A stretch of DNA of 64,000 nucleotides, taken from NCBI GenBank assembly GCA_002812745.2, contig NCSJ02000181.1, positions 21,171-85,170 on the forward strand, written 5' to 3'. The stretch comes from Scytalidium lignicola. Its lineage: Eukaryota > Ascomycota > Leotiomycetes. The translations under genes and the position numbers were made by a program. The notes below the pieces were generated by a model, which saw nothing but the letters and a program-made list of their open reading frames with translations, did no database searches and was not told where the DNA came from. Position 1 is the stretch's first letter, and every line of letters starts with the position of its first letter. Positions 1-13,848 of this stretch are shown here, one piece after another.

Positions 1-1954
1 ATGAAAGGGCTGATTGTATTAAGTCTATTCTTAGAATTAAGGTTTAGATCTTGTTCTCTACCTCTTTTTGTTTTAAGGGGAACATGATTCAGGATTAACA
101 ATTGCCAATAAGATGTGATGGTAGTCAGCAGCTAATTTTAGTTGTACTTAAGTCTAACTAAAGCTAGTTTTAATAGGTTAGATGAAAGTTAATAACGAAT
201 CCTTGTACAGAGATTAAAAAGGATCTTGGTTCTTAAGAATGAAATATTTCTTCAAGTGATACATTATTCAATACATATTCTTTTGATAGGAGATATGAAC
301 ACTCTTATATAACATAGTAGTAGAATCATCGATAGTATGTAGTGTATTAGTTGATACAAGCATGTCCAAGCTTGTAAATATATATCTGACTATCAAGTAA
401 TACATAAGTCAAAAGGTCTGTGAATTCAGAACTGTTTCAAAGAGTTTAAGTAGACAGGATATTAAATTTTTCTCCTAACTGCACTTGTAAAAAGAATGGA
501 TCATTTATTAAATTGAATTCTAATCTTGATTGATAAGTATTTAATTTTTTACACTAGCTTCTTAATTAGATCTCTTAAGTCCTTCTATTATAAACCTGAC
601 TTAAATCCACATGATTAATACATGACATATGTTTACTATACAGAGAGGCAGTACTTAATATGATTCAGGATAATTTGAATCAATTATCCTATTATCAATA
701 ATCTTTTTATTATTCTATTTAAAATGATGTTTAAGTTTCTCCTGTTTGATATTTAAATCATGTGGATATAAAGTCATTAGTAATAAATATAATTGTTGTT
801 ATTTACATTAATCATATGCTCAGAGTTATCAAATTAGAGCAACTTATTATTTGTTCTTTAAATGATGGCCAAGACTTAATATCAATCGAATTGTAAGTAA
901 AATAACAATTAGTCTTATGGCTGTGAATAGTAAAGGATATGTTAACATCATAAAGCTTTACAAGCTTATGAGCCTTATTAATTAAGGTATCCTTCCTTTT
1001 ACTAAATCTTTTATTCTGTCTTTTTTATGTTTTAACATTCATAATTAATAAGAGGTATATATTTTTCTTTGAAGATTAAAAGAGTAACAAATAATATACT
1101 TTTAAATAAATAAGTTTGACTTAAGTTTAGAATTGATTAGAGTTATGCAGAAATTAAGGGTTTTGAAATCTAAGTTTTAAGGGATCAATTCTGAATCCTC
1201 ATATTAATAAGAGTGCTAAAAGAGGTTATTGTAAGACTTAAATTTAGATTACTCCTTTTACNTTTTTCAAAAAAAANGAGTATGTTTGCTAATAACATAT
1301 TACCTAGACTAAAATTATATAAGAGTTTGACCACATTATACTTCTATACATATAAGGATGTTATAAAAGGCTTTTACATTATGACAAGTGATAAACTAAT
1401 GATTTCATAAATTAAGTTAGCTTAAAACAACATCAAATAATACATAGTATTTTGATTTAGCTACAAAACTCTCGTTTACATAAGGTGTAAAAGCCTTTTC
1501 TAACACCTTTATACCAAAGTAATTAAGAAGATAGCTCTTAACTTTAACTTAAGAAGACAAAATTATATAACAAAGTTATAAGAGAATCTCCAAAGATGTA
1601 ATTTCGAAGATAATAGAACAATCAATAAGATTAGTATACTTAAGAACATTCTGGAAGTCAGGATAAAGTAGTAAAGCCATGAGTTATATCTAATTAAACA
1701 AGCAAATACTTGATAAGCATATGTGTAGAACATTCTAGAACAAGCAATTAAGGAAGATAAATAAGAGCTAAGTGATCATTTTTCTACTATATAGTAAGTT
1801 GTAATCAAGGTCTTGAAAATACAAAGTAAAAGTATTCTTACTGAAATCCTCTTTACCTTAATCAAATAAGAGTAAAGATAGAAGAAAACCTTAGTACAAT
1901 AAATACATTATCCTAAATGACAAATGACTAAGCTTAAGGTTGGTTAAACCAACT
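1..1954. other. AT-rich desert, no gene recognised
   Basis: The DNA is very AT- and TpA-rich with stop codons in all frames, as expected for RIP-degraded sequence. The longest open frame (1213-1410, +) is 65 codons, contains ambiguous bases and resembles nothing I know. I see no motif, repeat or RNA gene here. Confidence 0.6.
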
Positions 1955-4330
1955 TACCTCTTTAAAATTATCCTTAAACTCCTTACTTACATCAATGACA
2001 GTCTTTAAATGAGAATAAGATATTAAAGCTCTTTCTTGAACTGTTAAGGCATGTACTACCCTCATGATATTCTTAATCTAAAAGATATAGTCATCAGTAT
2101 AAGTTTTTAGGTAATACTTTTATAAAATAGAAATTTACTTGTTAACTATTCAGATTATGCTCTGTTAATTTATGAAGTTATGTAACATTACATTTTACAT
2201 CTCTGTTAACTATTATAACTCTTTTTAAGAACTGGTTCTAAATCTCCATCCTTGTATTCTTATCTAAATATAAATACTTAAGTCTAAGGTATATTTAACT
2301 TTAGACAACCTTATCAAAGTTATTAACCTAATTAGTAATAAAGAGTAAAATTCCTTGATAATACTTTAACAAGTATAAAAACACAAAGACTTAGGAATTG
2401 TAAGTATAGTCAAGGTTATACTGTTGTAAATAGATGTCAACTTCATCTAAGAGAAGTATAACTTTCTAGTGATCAACAAGCTTTAAAATAAAGAAAAGGG
2501 CTTTTTCAAGTTTTTTTAGATTATTATCCAATTCACCTGTAAATATCTATAAGAATTAGTACAAATAATAGTCTTATAATAGAGATTTACTATATATAAC
2601 AATCTTTAAAGGTATTCTAATAATGCTTTAACAATTAGTATCTTGTTAACCTTAAGCAACCTATTATCACTTGTGTTAATCTTCTTTGGATAGATATACT
2701 TGCTGAAATCATACTAGAAAAGTATTGTCAAACCTTGGCCTTTCCCTTTTACAAAGTCATCAAAAGAATGATCAATTACTTAGTTCATATATGATATTAT
2801 GAACACTTGGATAAGCTTCTTCTGTTAGGCATTAATAACAAGATAATCAAGAAGTGAAGGATTCCAGTTAATATCAACAAGGTTAATAATAGCAAATTCT
2901 ACTGTACACAAGAAAATCAACAACATAATCAGCATAGTCTAATAAAAAAAAGTCTTTTACACTATAACTTATTAGTCAGGCTAAATCTTAGTATAGTTGG
3001 ACTGTATAGCAAGAAGTCCTCTTCCTTTAATTAGTCATCATCAACATGTCTCATTTTACCTTTGCTTGTCTTATTGCTTAATAGATTGTCTTATAGATTA
3101 ATGAAACCAGATTTATACAAGTACTTATTTATTATACTTGTGATGGTTAGCCTAACATAATTAAGGTTTATTTGTCAAAAGAAAATAAGGTTGATTATAA
3201 TTTTACTATTAACAAATATCATAACTAGTTTTTCATCTTGTATCTAGAACATTATACTATTGTAGTAATAGTAATAGTAAGAGGCCTTGGTTAAGGTATA
3301 AAATTTGTGATTATAAACAATAAGATCATTCTTGATCTTCTTAGCATTTTGATGGTATATAAGAGGGAAAACATTAAGAGAGTTGATTAGTTTTAATCTA
3401 TGAAACTTTAAAATCCTAATTTTGATTTTAACTTTACTAAATGCTTTACCATCAAAATCTAAGTAATACCTTTTAATATAAAAATATTCAATATCATCTT
3501 TTATAATTTTCATTTTACTAAAATTATATCAGAAACATTTAAGTTTCTTAGTATTAAGACAAGTAAAGTAAACTATTATATTTAACTTGAAGAGAAACAA
3601 AAGAAGATTAAATATAATCTCTTTGATCTTTAGAAGTCTAACAAGTTACTTAACTATAATATTATAAGTTCTCTTGATGTAGTCAATCAAGAAGTCCAGA
3701 TATAAGTAGTTGATGTTGTTCATTATAATATTCTAATACTCTTCTAGCTTAAGAAAATAGTAATATAATATGTTCTATTTAATTTAAGTATAAGTTAACT
3801 TTAAGAATAAATACTAAAAGTTTTAAATTTGACAAAACTAGAAATACCTTTAACTTATCTTCTTAAAAAGAAATCCTCTTAATATCTTTTAGAATTAACT
3901 TAAGCACTTCTTATAATAATACTGATTTAATCTTAATATAGAATGTAACTATACTGGTTTTCTTATTTAACAAGTCTAAATTAATTATAACAGATTAGTA
4001 TAAAGATTAATACTTTTACTAATGTATTTATAATCTACTAACATGTATTTGTCTAACTTATTTGATATTTCTGATGACCTTAAGCTCTTGACAATGTCTT
4101 ACATACAAGATCTAAGGTTTTATCTACACAGATTAGCCTTGTTATTTATAATTAGCATAGCTAAGAACATACACATTATCAACCTTCTTAACCTTATGCT
4201 TAGAAGCTTAAGCTAACTCTAGCTCTAAGGTGTTGAAGTCAACAACTTCAAAAACTTCTGCTAAGNTTTTTTTTTTTTTATAAGCTTTAAGAAGAGCTTT
4301 TCAAGATCTTCAACTGTAATTGAAGGAGAA
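1955..4330 (-). pseudogene. RIP-degraded AAA+ ATPase (fungal DUF7025-AAA type)
   Basis: This is a ruined copy of a fungal AAA+ ATPase, read on the minus strand in several frames. In order it shows a DUF7025-like segment (3244-3513, with YLDFDGKAF and NSLNVFPLIYHQNAKKIK), the FDDFVKGKGQGLTILF lead-in to the P-loop (about 2690-2770), a mutated P-loop (about 2608-2656), a Walker B stretch VILLLDEVDIYLQQ (about 2421-2462), then YYQGILLFITN and FDKVV (about 2300-2360). A C-terminal block KNIMRVVHALTVQER with SYSHLKTVIDVS lies at about 1960-2075. A probable intron sits between TILF and the P-loop (about 2660-2710). In the P-loop, Gly and Pro codons have become Lys, Asn and Leu by G-to-A and C-to-T changes, and stops interrupt every exon. 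It cannot make a working ATPase. The family assignment rests on the order and spacing of these motifs; the N-terminal limit is uncertain. Confidence 0.75.
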
Positions 4331-5222
4331 GTTATCTTAACTTACTCATCATTAAATGTAATAACAGTTAGTTAACTTAAACTCTTTAGTAGTATGTTTG
4401 ATGAAGGTCTATGTTAAGTTATCTTGTTTAAGGTTATTATTAATGCAAATGGTTGGTAAGTAATCTTGTAATGTAAAGATATATACAAAGTTAATAAGCT
4501 TACTTATTAAGNTTTTTTTATAATGAAAGCTTTAAAAGTTATTTGAACAATTAAAGGGAATTAAGATAAGATAATAGTTGAATAAGAGGGGATATACATA
4601 CTCTTATATACTTATCTATTCTCAAGTGAAGACTTAACAAGGAAATCTAACTTTGGATGTTAGATTAAAGGAGTTCTTCATTCCTTAGACAAACTAATAG
4701 TTTAAGATTGTATGAATGTAGGTTAATCTCTTGAATAGTCTAAATAGCTTTATCAATTCATCATACAAGCAATACAAACAAATAACATAAGATATTGAGT
4801 AGAAATTTAGCATAATAATTACATTTTCTACATAGTATATACTTAGTACATTGTTTATATTAAAGTTAGTCATAAGATAAGGGGAATTAACAGTATACTA
4901 TAGTATAATATGTTAGACCTTTGATCAAAGATTCCTTGATTAGTCTAATCATATAAACAAGTTAAGGAGATATAAGACATTGATAGTATTGATGTTACTT
5001 GTTATAGGATAAAGTGTTGATAAGTAATAATTATATAATTCTCCAAGAATACAAGCAGTTAGACTATTGCCTTTTCTATATAATAGCTTGGATGTAAGAT
5101 GTTATTGATAGAGTAAGTGTATAAGCATAACATAAGTCTTTAAAAGAGTTAGTAAAAGGATATTGATTGAAGCCTTGGTAACATGTACTTTAAGACTATA
5201 TAATTATCCTAACTAAATTACC

Positions 5223-5390
5223 ACCNTTTTTCCTACTTTCTTTTTACCTTTTTCTTAATTTCTTTCTACTTTTTTCTTAATTTCTTTTTACCNTTTTTCT
5301 TAATTTCTTTCTACCNTTTTTCTTAATTTCTCTTTACCTTTTTCTTAATATCNTTTTTACCNTTTTTCCTACTTTCNTTTTTACCTTCTA
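5223..5390. repeat. Polypyrimidine tandem array
   Basis: About seven imperfect units of roughly 22-24 bp, built from TTTCTTTYTACC and TTTTTCTTAA, give an almost pure pyrimidine top strand. Several units carry a single N beside a run of T, so unit lengths are not exact. Confidence 0.8.
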
Positions 5391-7671
5391 TTAATTTGCT
5401 ATTAACCTTTAGTATAGGCTAGGATTCTCTTAAGACTGATAAAGCTTAGAACAGAATTGTTAAAGTTATCAAGGAGATCAAAGAATTTAGAAGGTTGACT
5501 AGTTGTCAAGACTAGAAATGTTCAAAGGTTGTTGATATGTTAAAATCTATTATATAACTTTTTAATAAATCCAAATGTTATAATGAATTTTTACATAGTA
5601 TCCTTAGTAAATTCAGTCTTATATATATAATGTTATATGTTGTGGCTCTTAGAAAAGTTAAAGCTGTTAACATGACAAATAACAATTATCATGGCTTATT
5701 TTGCAGAATCCAAGAGAATAAGGATAGTCTTAAGTTAAAGGATTCTGTTTTTAAAGCCCTTGTTATTAGTTATATTATACTTGATTCTCTTGATAGTAAT
5801 GTTTCTTTTTCTTCAATGATATAGATGTAATTGATGTAAATTAAAGCTATTACATATGATGGTTAAACAATCTCAAAAACGAATATAAAGCTTAACTGAG
5901 CCTTAACTTCTAGAGTAGATATTAAGTATAAGTATAACAATTTGGTTATAATAATGTTATTGATTTGATTATATTTAGAATCTAATACTAATATTCTTCA
6001 TGAATTCTCATTTGAATATGCTTTAACAGTTTCATTACAATTAACAAGTCTTAGTAAAAACTATTATAAACTTGATCTTAAAGATGTTATAAATGTTATT
6101 AACAAGATTATAAGTTAAATGTAGTTAATTAATTTATATGATGACAACATCTATCAACTGTTTGTTATTATTCTTATCTTATGGAACTTGCAAGATTAAC
6201 TTATCTTAATATGTTAAAAAATGTAATATTCTTTTTATCCAATTCCTGAATTATCATTCTAATTCTTATCCTAATGTTCTTAATACTCCTTATGTACACT
6301 TTGTTATATATACTACTCAGAGAGACTTAGTAGTAATGAAGTACTATTTATTATTTTAAGGAATGATTATCAATTTACTATCCTTCTTAGTTCTTATACT
6401 TCTTATACTATCAAGATATTCGCTGTTAGAAGTATTATTAACAGGCTTTTCAAAAATTCAAATTATCCTTTTACAATTATAAATGTTAATAATGATTGTA
6501 ATAGTATTTTCTAGAGGTATCATAAGGGTATTGTCCAAGATTATCCACTTTAAGTTATAATTACAATTGTGAAAGTTTGTCTAAATAAAAGTTTAGAAAT
6601 TATAAAGATATATTTTGAGTTAAGAGATATTATTCTACCTTTTCCTCATATTCCTTTATAAGTTCATTGTTTGTAAAGTTAATAACTTTAATCTTCTTAA
6701 CTTTCCTTATAATCTAAATGATATAGATAATGCTTATATCCTGAAACTATCAATAGTATACTTATTAAATCAATGATAATATATTATATTGCTTTTTAAT
6801 CTTAAGATGAAAGTAAACATATTACTTATTATAATATGTTTAGAAAATCAAAGGTTTACATATCCTATGACAACTTACATATCTTATTTATAAATTGTCT
6901 ACTTTAATCTTTATATATATATTAATATTTCTGCTTGTACAATTAACTTGTAAGAGGATAAGGTCATTTGAGCAACTATTGACAGTAGTGGATTATAAAG
7001 GTTATATTGCAAATATCATTTGAGTTAAATACTTGTTAGGCTAGAAAACTAGGTTATTACAGTTACTAAGAGTAAAATGTTATTTCTTAGTTGTTACTTA
7101 ATGTTCAAAATGTATAGTATTGATGATGAAGTTATTTATTTACAAACTTTGACCTTAGGCAAGGCTAAAAATGCTAGATGATTTACTATTATCAGATTAG
7201 CTTAATAAGGGTTTTGAAAGTAGACTAATGTATTTTTCAGGCTTTAATGCTATCAAGCATTTATTCAGGTCTTGTACTTATGTACTTATACTTAGCCTTG
7301 ATTAGTAATGTTCTAAAAAACTATAATTTAAGATGAGAATTTTTTTTACATTGAAAAATCTACAAATCAGGATAAGTCATAATTAAATTTAAAGAGCTTC
7401 ATAAAATGATAACAATTAACAATAACATGTAATGAGATCTTATAATGTCTTTAAACAAAATATATTTCACTTTACTATGTATAAGTTAACATATAAATTG
7501 ATTATTATTTAAAATATAATATAAGATGATTAATTCTAAACTAAGTAATAATGATGTATTTAAAAACTATATTATTATATTACATTGTTGATAACTTTAA
7601 ATTATTTCAAGTATTACTTCTTGAGCNTTTTATTAGTCTGATTCTATAGTAAAGCTAGTTTCTTGAAAAGA

Positions 7672-7755
7672 GGAGAAAGTAAGAAGAAAGTAAGGGAAAA
7701 GTAAGAAGAAAGTAAAAGGAAAGTAAGAAGAAAGTAAAAAAGAAAGTAAGAAGNA
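7672..7755. repeat. Polypurine tandem array
   Basis: Repeated 10-13 bp units of the form GAAAGTAAGAA make an almost pure purine top strand. The unit is close to the reverse complement of the 5.2 kb array, so the two arrays form an inverted pair about 2.3 kb apart. Confidence 0.75.
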
Positions 7756-9684
7756 AAAGACAAGACAAGACTAAATGATTACAAACAATATTAATACTCT
7801 TCTTATATATTAATAAAAGATCTTAGATGTTTATAAGTTTTCTTTCTTTACGTTGATCTTAGCCATAGTATAAAGAGCTTATTAAAGTGAAATAATTATG
7901 TTATTTCCTTTATTTTCTCATATTACTCATTGCTCTTCTCTTCACTGATTGTTTAACTAAATAAGGTAATTATATTTTTCATAATACCTTGTCTTTGTAA
8001 CTCATTAACCTCTTAAATCTTATATATACTTTTTGTTATCCTCAAAGATGTTAGAAGACAATGTAACTTTATAATCTCTTTGTTTGCTTAACTCTTTCTC
8101 TAACCTTTATAAAGTTAATCAGGTTATAAACAACAATAAATAGTTTTCAACATTGATACTTTAACACTCATCAAGTTACTTTATATCAGATATCTCTTTT
8201 ACTTCCTTTAATGTTATCCTTACTTTATAATACTAAGAAGTAACAGCTTAAAAGGTTTTTAAGATTATAACTGATTTCAATGACATTTATCTAATTTGCA
8301 AATTTATTCCTTTTGAAGATGAAATTATTCTTTGCTTATTATTAACTAGTTGTTTACTAAGTCTACTTAAGGCTTTTTAAAGTATACTTTGTAAAACTAG
8401 ATATAACGAATTACTTTATAACAATAAATTAAAGATTGTAAAAGAGATAGTTCATTTGCTAAGACTAGTAAGTTAACTTCTCTTAGTCTAGGACAAGAAT
8501 TAGATTTCACAAGATATAATTACAATGAATACATTTACAATTGCTGAAGAATTAAATATTAAAATGTTTATAATATTTTACAAGATTACCTTTTATTCTT
8601 AAATAAATTTTACTCTAAGGTATAGAGATAATAATACTTCTAAGCTCCTTAATAAGTTATTTAATTGTTGTAATAACCTTATTCTATATTATCAAGTACT
8701 TAAGACCTTATAGGAGAGATAAGAATCAGTTAAGAAGGTAAGTTTATCATTTTGAAATAAGAGTAGATTACTAACTCTATTATAATTATTAAAAGGTTAA
8801 TACCTTTTAACAGATTAGATAATATCTAATATCCTTTTTAACAAAGTCTTATCTTATCCTGTTGATAAATTATTATTTTTATTAAATCTAATCTAATAAA
8901 TGTCTACAGAACATAATATCAGATGAATGCTCAGATGATTTACAATCCTGGATATACAATAAAAATACAATGTTATACAAGTTATAAATGTTAATTGAAA
9001 TAATTCTTTCTTAAGAGTATTTCATTTGTTAAACTATATCAAAGGCAATAATGTAATAGACTTAACAAGGTTAATAATGAATATAATTAATGACCTTTTC
9101 TTATATCTCTTTGTTGTTAATTAGCTTGATCTTCTTAGAAGTTAACAAATGAGGAAAATTGGTGAAGTATAGTTTGCCTTGTATAATAAAGTTAAGGTGT
9201 GTTGTATTACAGATCATACATTATTACTATATATATTAGAACTTGCAAGAGTATATTATTTAAGCACTTCTATATCTACTACATTATTTCATCTAATATT
9301 TAACAGATTTTTATTCAACTTAAGAATGTTAACTCTGTAATAGCTTTAAGCCTTATGCTAGAGAAGGTCAGATTTCAACTAAAGTAACTATGCCTTGTTT
9401 AAGCAATTATTAATCTAAAGGACAACTTTATTATTATATAAACTTATACAGAGAAGTAATCTATACTTCTATATCTACCTTGAATTGTTTATACACTATC
9501 TTGGTCAAAATATAAGTTAGATAAGCTGTATAAAGCCTTTGGATATATATACTTTTATAATATTAAAAGAAATCCTTATACTAAGATGTTAGAACAAGAG
9601 CAAATGATTAGGAAAGATGATTAAGAGACTTAAGTTAAGTATAATCAGTTAAGTAAGTTCTTTGTACTATCATTTTAGCAAGAT

Positions 9685-9970
9685 TTCAAGTATAACTTTT
9701 ATATTAGTTAAAAGTTTAAATTAAATTAATTATTTATCTTTAACAAAATTTTCTAACATAAAATTAAGACAAAAAGTGACAAAGCCTAGTAGTGTACAAC
9801 TAATCAAGTTATATATAGTCAAGTAACATTCTTAAAAGTTGGATTCTTTAGTATATACTAATGATATAAACTCAAAGCTACTTCTTTTATCAAAATCATC
9901 ATTAAAAGTCAAAGTCCACCTTAAATACATGTATACTGACAATAGTATAAAGAAGAGTATTATAGAAATA
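9685..9970. repeat. Interspersed repeat, copy A
   Basis: This shares a recognisable order of words with about 20500-20770 in the same orientation: AAGACAAAAAGTGACAAAG, then CAAGTTATATATAGTCAAGTAACA, then GGATTCTTTAGTA, and TACATGTATACTGAC near the end. Copies differ mainly by transitions and short indels. It is a dispersed repeat family, probably transposon-derived; the class is unknown. Confidence 0.55.
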
Positions 9971-11599
9971 AAGGTAAAAGAATCTTGATTAACATATAAG
10001 TTGATCATGTTCTACCATTTATCTAACAAAACAATAAGCTTAAAAGTAATAAAAGTAATATTTAAAGAATAAGCTTTTCAAGTATATTCATTAGTAAACA
10101 GAGAATTTGATTAAGACTAATTAATATACTAATATTATAATTGAAATACATATATTTAACTTTTCTAACTTTGACTCATTTTGTTTATCTATATTTTGTA
10201 TATTCATATACCTTTTTTTAGTCAATGTTATTTTTAAATGTAAGTAAAATCAAGGTTCTCATTAAGGTTAAGCTAAATTAATCACATACTATAATATGAG
10301 TAATCTACGTTTGAACCCTTGTTAGTCTTCTTCAAGAGCTTCTTGTAATTATGTCTTGAGTTAAGTAATAAGCAGAGCATATCATTTAATGTACAAATGA
10401 TATCTGTTATGATTTATACAGGTTATGAAGAACTTACAAGTCTAACAAAGAGTTATTTAAAACTATCTAACGATTTTGTAAGGTAGTATTTCATATAACT
10501 CTCTTCCTTTTATGTTATTGCTCAAGCTTAGCCTTACCTCACTCAGTTTATCTCTACAAGTAAGCTTATCTCCAAAGAGGTTTATGTTACCTAATATACT
10601 TATCAGTAATAAATTACTCAAGTACAAATTAATCAACCCTTTAATGTTCACATTGTAAATTGTACTTCTTCTCCTTTTGTTATATTATTATATTCTTTAT
10701 AATAAAGACTAAAAAAGCAAATGTTGTTAATAACCATCTTATTAAAGATAAACTAGTTACCTTTTGTCATTAATTTAAATTATCTTAAGTATATCTAGAT
10801 ATAATTAAATCATTTATTATTGTCAAGGAGGTTTTCTTCATAGAATTTAGCTTAAGTTAACTTAAGTCTTTGATAGTTTTATTATAATGCTAACTTATAT
10901 ACAAGATTTACTCTTGAATCTTATTTTTACATTATAAACCCTTTTAGTTACTTGAGTCTTTTACTTGTAAATCAATTCAAATACTCTTCTCCTCATAAAT
11001 CTTTTTAACCTTAGATTTAAAGTTGTTTTAAATGACTTTGATATTAAGTTAATGATTCTTTTGATTGAACTAGTCATCNAAAAATGCATTAGATGTAAAT
11101 ATATAGAATATTATGTTTAAACTTGTTTTACAAACAAGACTCAAAGTGATTATATCTTTGACTACCTTTGAAAATACTATTCTTAACATTTTATTTTAAT
11201 CTAGTTTAGCTTCTTAAAGGGGAATTGAGTAAATATATTACCAGGTTAACTAGTAAATTCATAAAGAACTCATAAGACATGTTTATAATAATGTTAAAGG
11301 ATTCTTCAAGTAATACTTTAAGGGGAAGACATAAACGAATATAGTAGAGGATATCTATAATAAGTTGATTTTATAATATACAGACAATTAGTAAAATAAT
11401 TAGCCAAAGCTTTTAATACAAGATCTTTTTTTTTAAGTAGTTTATGAACTTTCAGGACAATTTTCTTAGTAGACTTAGTTGTAAATACTATACATCAATG
11501 AACAGAATACTAAAAGGCTTAAAGGCTAATTAAAAGTTAAACATATTTCTTACTCCTTCTAATGTTACATTCTAAGCTAATAAGTACAACTAGTTAAAT

Positions 11600-13134
11600 G
11601 TCCTTGTTATTAAAGAATACAAACAAAACCCTAATGAAGATCAAGTAATCAACATACTAGTATAGTTGACAGGGTATATGCATAAAGTATTTGGAAACCA
11701 GCTTGACTAGTAATTTATGCTTAATTTTATGATATGTAGAAGTTTAATATACATTTGAATGTTTAACAGATCTGGTGTGTATAGCTTTAAGAGGTTTGAT
11801 ATCTATAAAGAGTTAGAGCAATTCATCAAGGTTATTGTAAGTTATACATTGATAATAAATACATAACTTAATCTGAACATGTTCATCAAGAGTAATAAGA
11901 ATAATAAGTACATTATTATATAAGATACAAAAATCTACTTAGAAGAGCAGTTGATTACTTTGTAAAAGGTAGTTATTTACTAAGGAACAATATGTTATTA
12001 AAGAAGAAGAAGTAATTTGGTGAACTAAGAATATATTATGAAGTTTACTTGGCCATCTAACAAAAAGCAGTAAGAAAGGAGGCTATTGAAATTGGTAAGG
12101 GAAAGAGGGGTTAAAAGGGTTAAAGGTATTGTTAAATAGTTTTATCATAAGCAAGTTTCTATTGATAAAAGCTTAGACATTGTTGAAAACTTATGAAATA
12201 ACATGAAATTTGAACAATTATAAAAACTTCTTATTAATACCTCTTAAGTTGACAATAGTACAAAGTCTAACTGAGTAGATTCGAAGATGAAAAGCACTTT
12301 TTAAGAAAGGTTTAAGAGTAATATAAGATACTTGACTAACCTTATAATCAATATAAGAAGTAGTTTGATTTCCTCTTCTGAGCAAAAAAAGAAAACAAGA
12401 TGAACAACTTGTAGTTGAGACTAGTCTTATTAAGAGATCTAGATCTAATGATAGTTAATCTGTTCTTTAGAATATAGAGTAAAATACAAAAGAAGATGAC
12501 TTACACAAGTTTAACACTCTTAATATTCAAGAACTGGATGTAGACAGTCTTACAGGTAAGGACAACAAGACATATGGTAATCATGTGCATTGTTGTCTAG
12601 TAGTTTTACTAGTTGGACGATTACTTTATTTATATAGATTTGTTAAAGAGCTTTTAAAAGCATTACACAATGTTATTACTGGTCACAGGTTACTTCTTGA
12701 GGTTAGCAGGATATTGCATTAGGACATTTCTGAAAACAATATCATTATTACTGAACCTGTTGCTAAAGGAGATCTGAGAGGAAGACTGATTAACCTTGAT
12801 CTAGCAAAGGAGTTAGACAGTACACTGAGTAGAGCTAGTCACCGGACTGGCACCATGCAATTTATGGTAATCAAGGTGCTCCAAGGTAAGGGCTATACTT
12901 ATTAGCATGATCTTGAGTCTTTTTTTCTATGTCTTCATATGGATGTGCATTCGTTATGGCCATGAAGATGCAGATGGCAGGATGAGAAAGGCAAAGGAGA
13001 GAAGATCAAGGTTAATTATGACTAGTAGATTATGTGGTTGGTATATAGGAATATATACTGAAATTGGATGGAATAAGCTGGGTGATATGGATAAGAATAA
13101 GTTTGAAGATATCATGGCAGAGTTTGCATTGTAG
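11600..13134 (+). pseudogene. RIP-degraded FunK1 fungal protein kinase
   Basis: A dead copy of a fungal-specific FunK1-type protein kinase, read in more than one frame. Recognisable blocks are an N-terminal segment (about 11640-11860: TGYMHKVFGNQ, FNRSGVYSFKRFDIYKE), KFTWPSNKKQ (about 12040-12070), the linker KRSRSNDS (about 12430-12455), KELLKALHNVITGHRLLLE (12647-12703), the catalytic loop ILH-stop-DISENNI, GRLINLDLAKELDS, RTGTMQFMVIKVLQG and DLESFFYVFIWMCIRYGHED. The Arg of the HRD motif is a TAG stop (12720-12722). The DFG-equivalent region reads INLDLA, and the MAIEVL-type block has become MVIKVL, all transition changes expected from RIP. A 7-T run at 12920-12926 shifts the frame just before FFYVFIWMC. 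The last 75 codons (12907-13134) are still open. Identity is firm; function is lost. Confidence 0.85.
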
Positions 13135-13848
13135 TTTGAGAATCAGAAGTAGTTAACTTGTAAACTCTGTTCTGTGCTCTTTCCGATTAGGGATAGAATG
13201 ATTTTTACAAGTACATTTCATAACAATAGCATTATATACAATGGGATAATCAATGTATTTGATAAAGTGATCAGTTATTTAAAGATTGAATAATTACAAA
13301 TAACTTATGTTATTATATATTTTCTATTTAACATTCTCCTCATCTTATAACATTTACTAATGTACTGGCAAGCTTGTTAAATACTCTTATTTCATAGTAC
13401 AAATCCTGTTTGTATTAATTAAATGTTATACTTAATCTTTTGCTTGTTATAATTTCAGTCTTTATTTTTAGTTATTCAATGTTATTAGTATACCCTTTGT
13501 TAATTACCTTTTTATAACATTTTCATTGTTGAACACAGTATTGTGAAAGGCTTAAGGAAAGGTATTGTATGCTTTAAATTGTTGCTTGCCATTATAAGGG
13601 ATTTAGTGCAAACTGACGAGGTACTACATAAGTAAACCTGAAATCTATCAAAGAGATAATTTTATTATTCTTATCCAACAGGATATTTCTAACATAGAGG
13701 TTATTATTCTATAAACTAAAACTATTCGTTTTAAATAATGTTGGTAATAGGTTTTTACTTGAATTGTAAGATCTAGACTGTGAAGACTAGTCATCGTCTC
13801 TAAATCCAAACTTGCTAAGTAGTCTAATCTTATTAGAGTAAGCATTAA

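Larger units (their letters stand above)
4331..11579. other. AT-rich desert with low-complexity and interspersed repeats
   Basis: No gene could be identified. Short open frames at 5630-5824 (+) and 10463-10651 (-) are unremarkable for this composition. The stretch contains the pyrimidine array at 5223-5390, the purine array at 7672-7755 and a copy of an interspersed repeat at about 9685-9970, listed separately. Degraded protein-coding relics may remain that I could not recognise. Confidence 0.5.

Noticed and set aside
1213..1410. 65-codon open frame in the left desert
   Set aside because: It contains ambiguous bases, has biased composition and no motif; open frames of this length are expected by chance across 64 kb.
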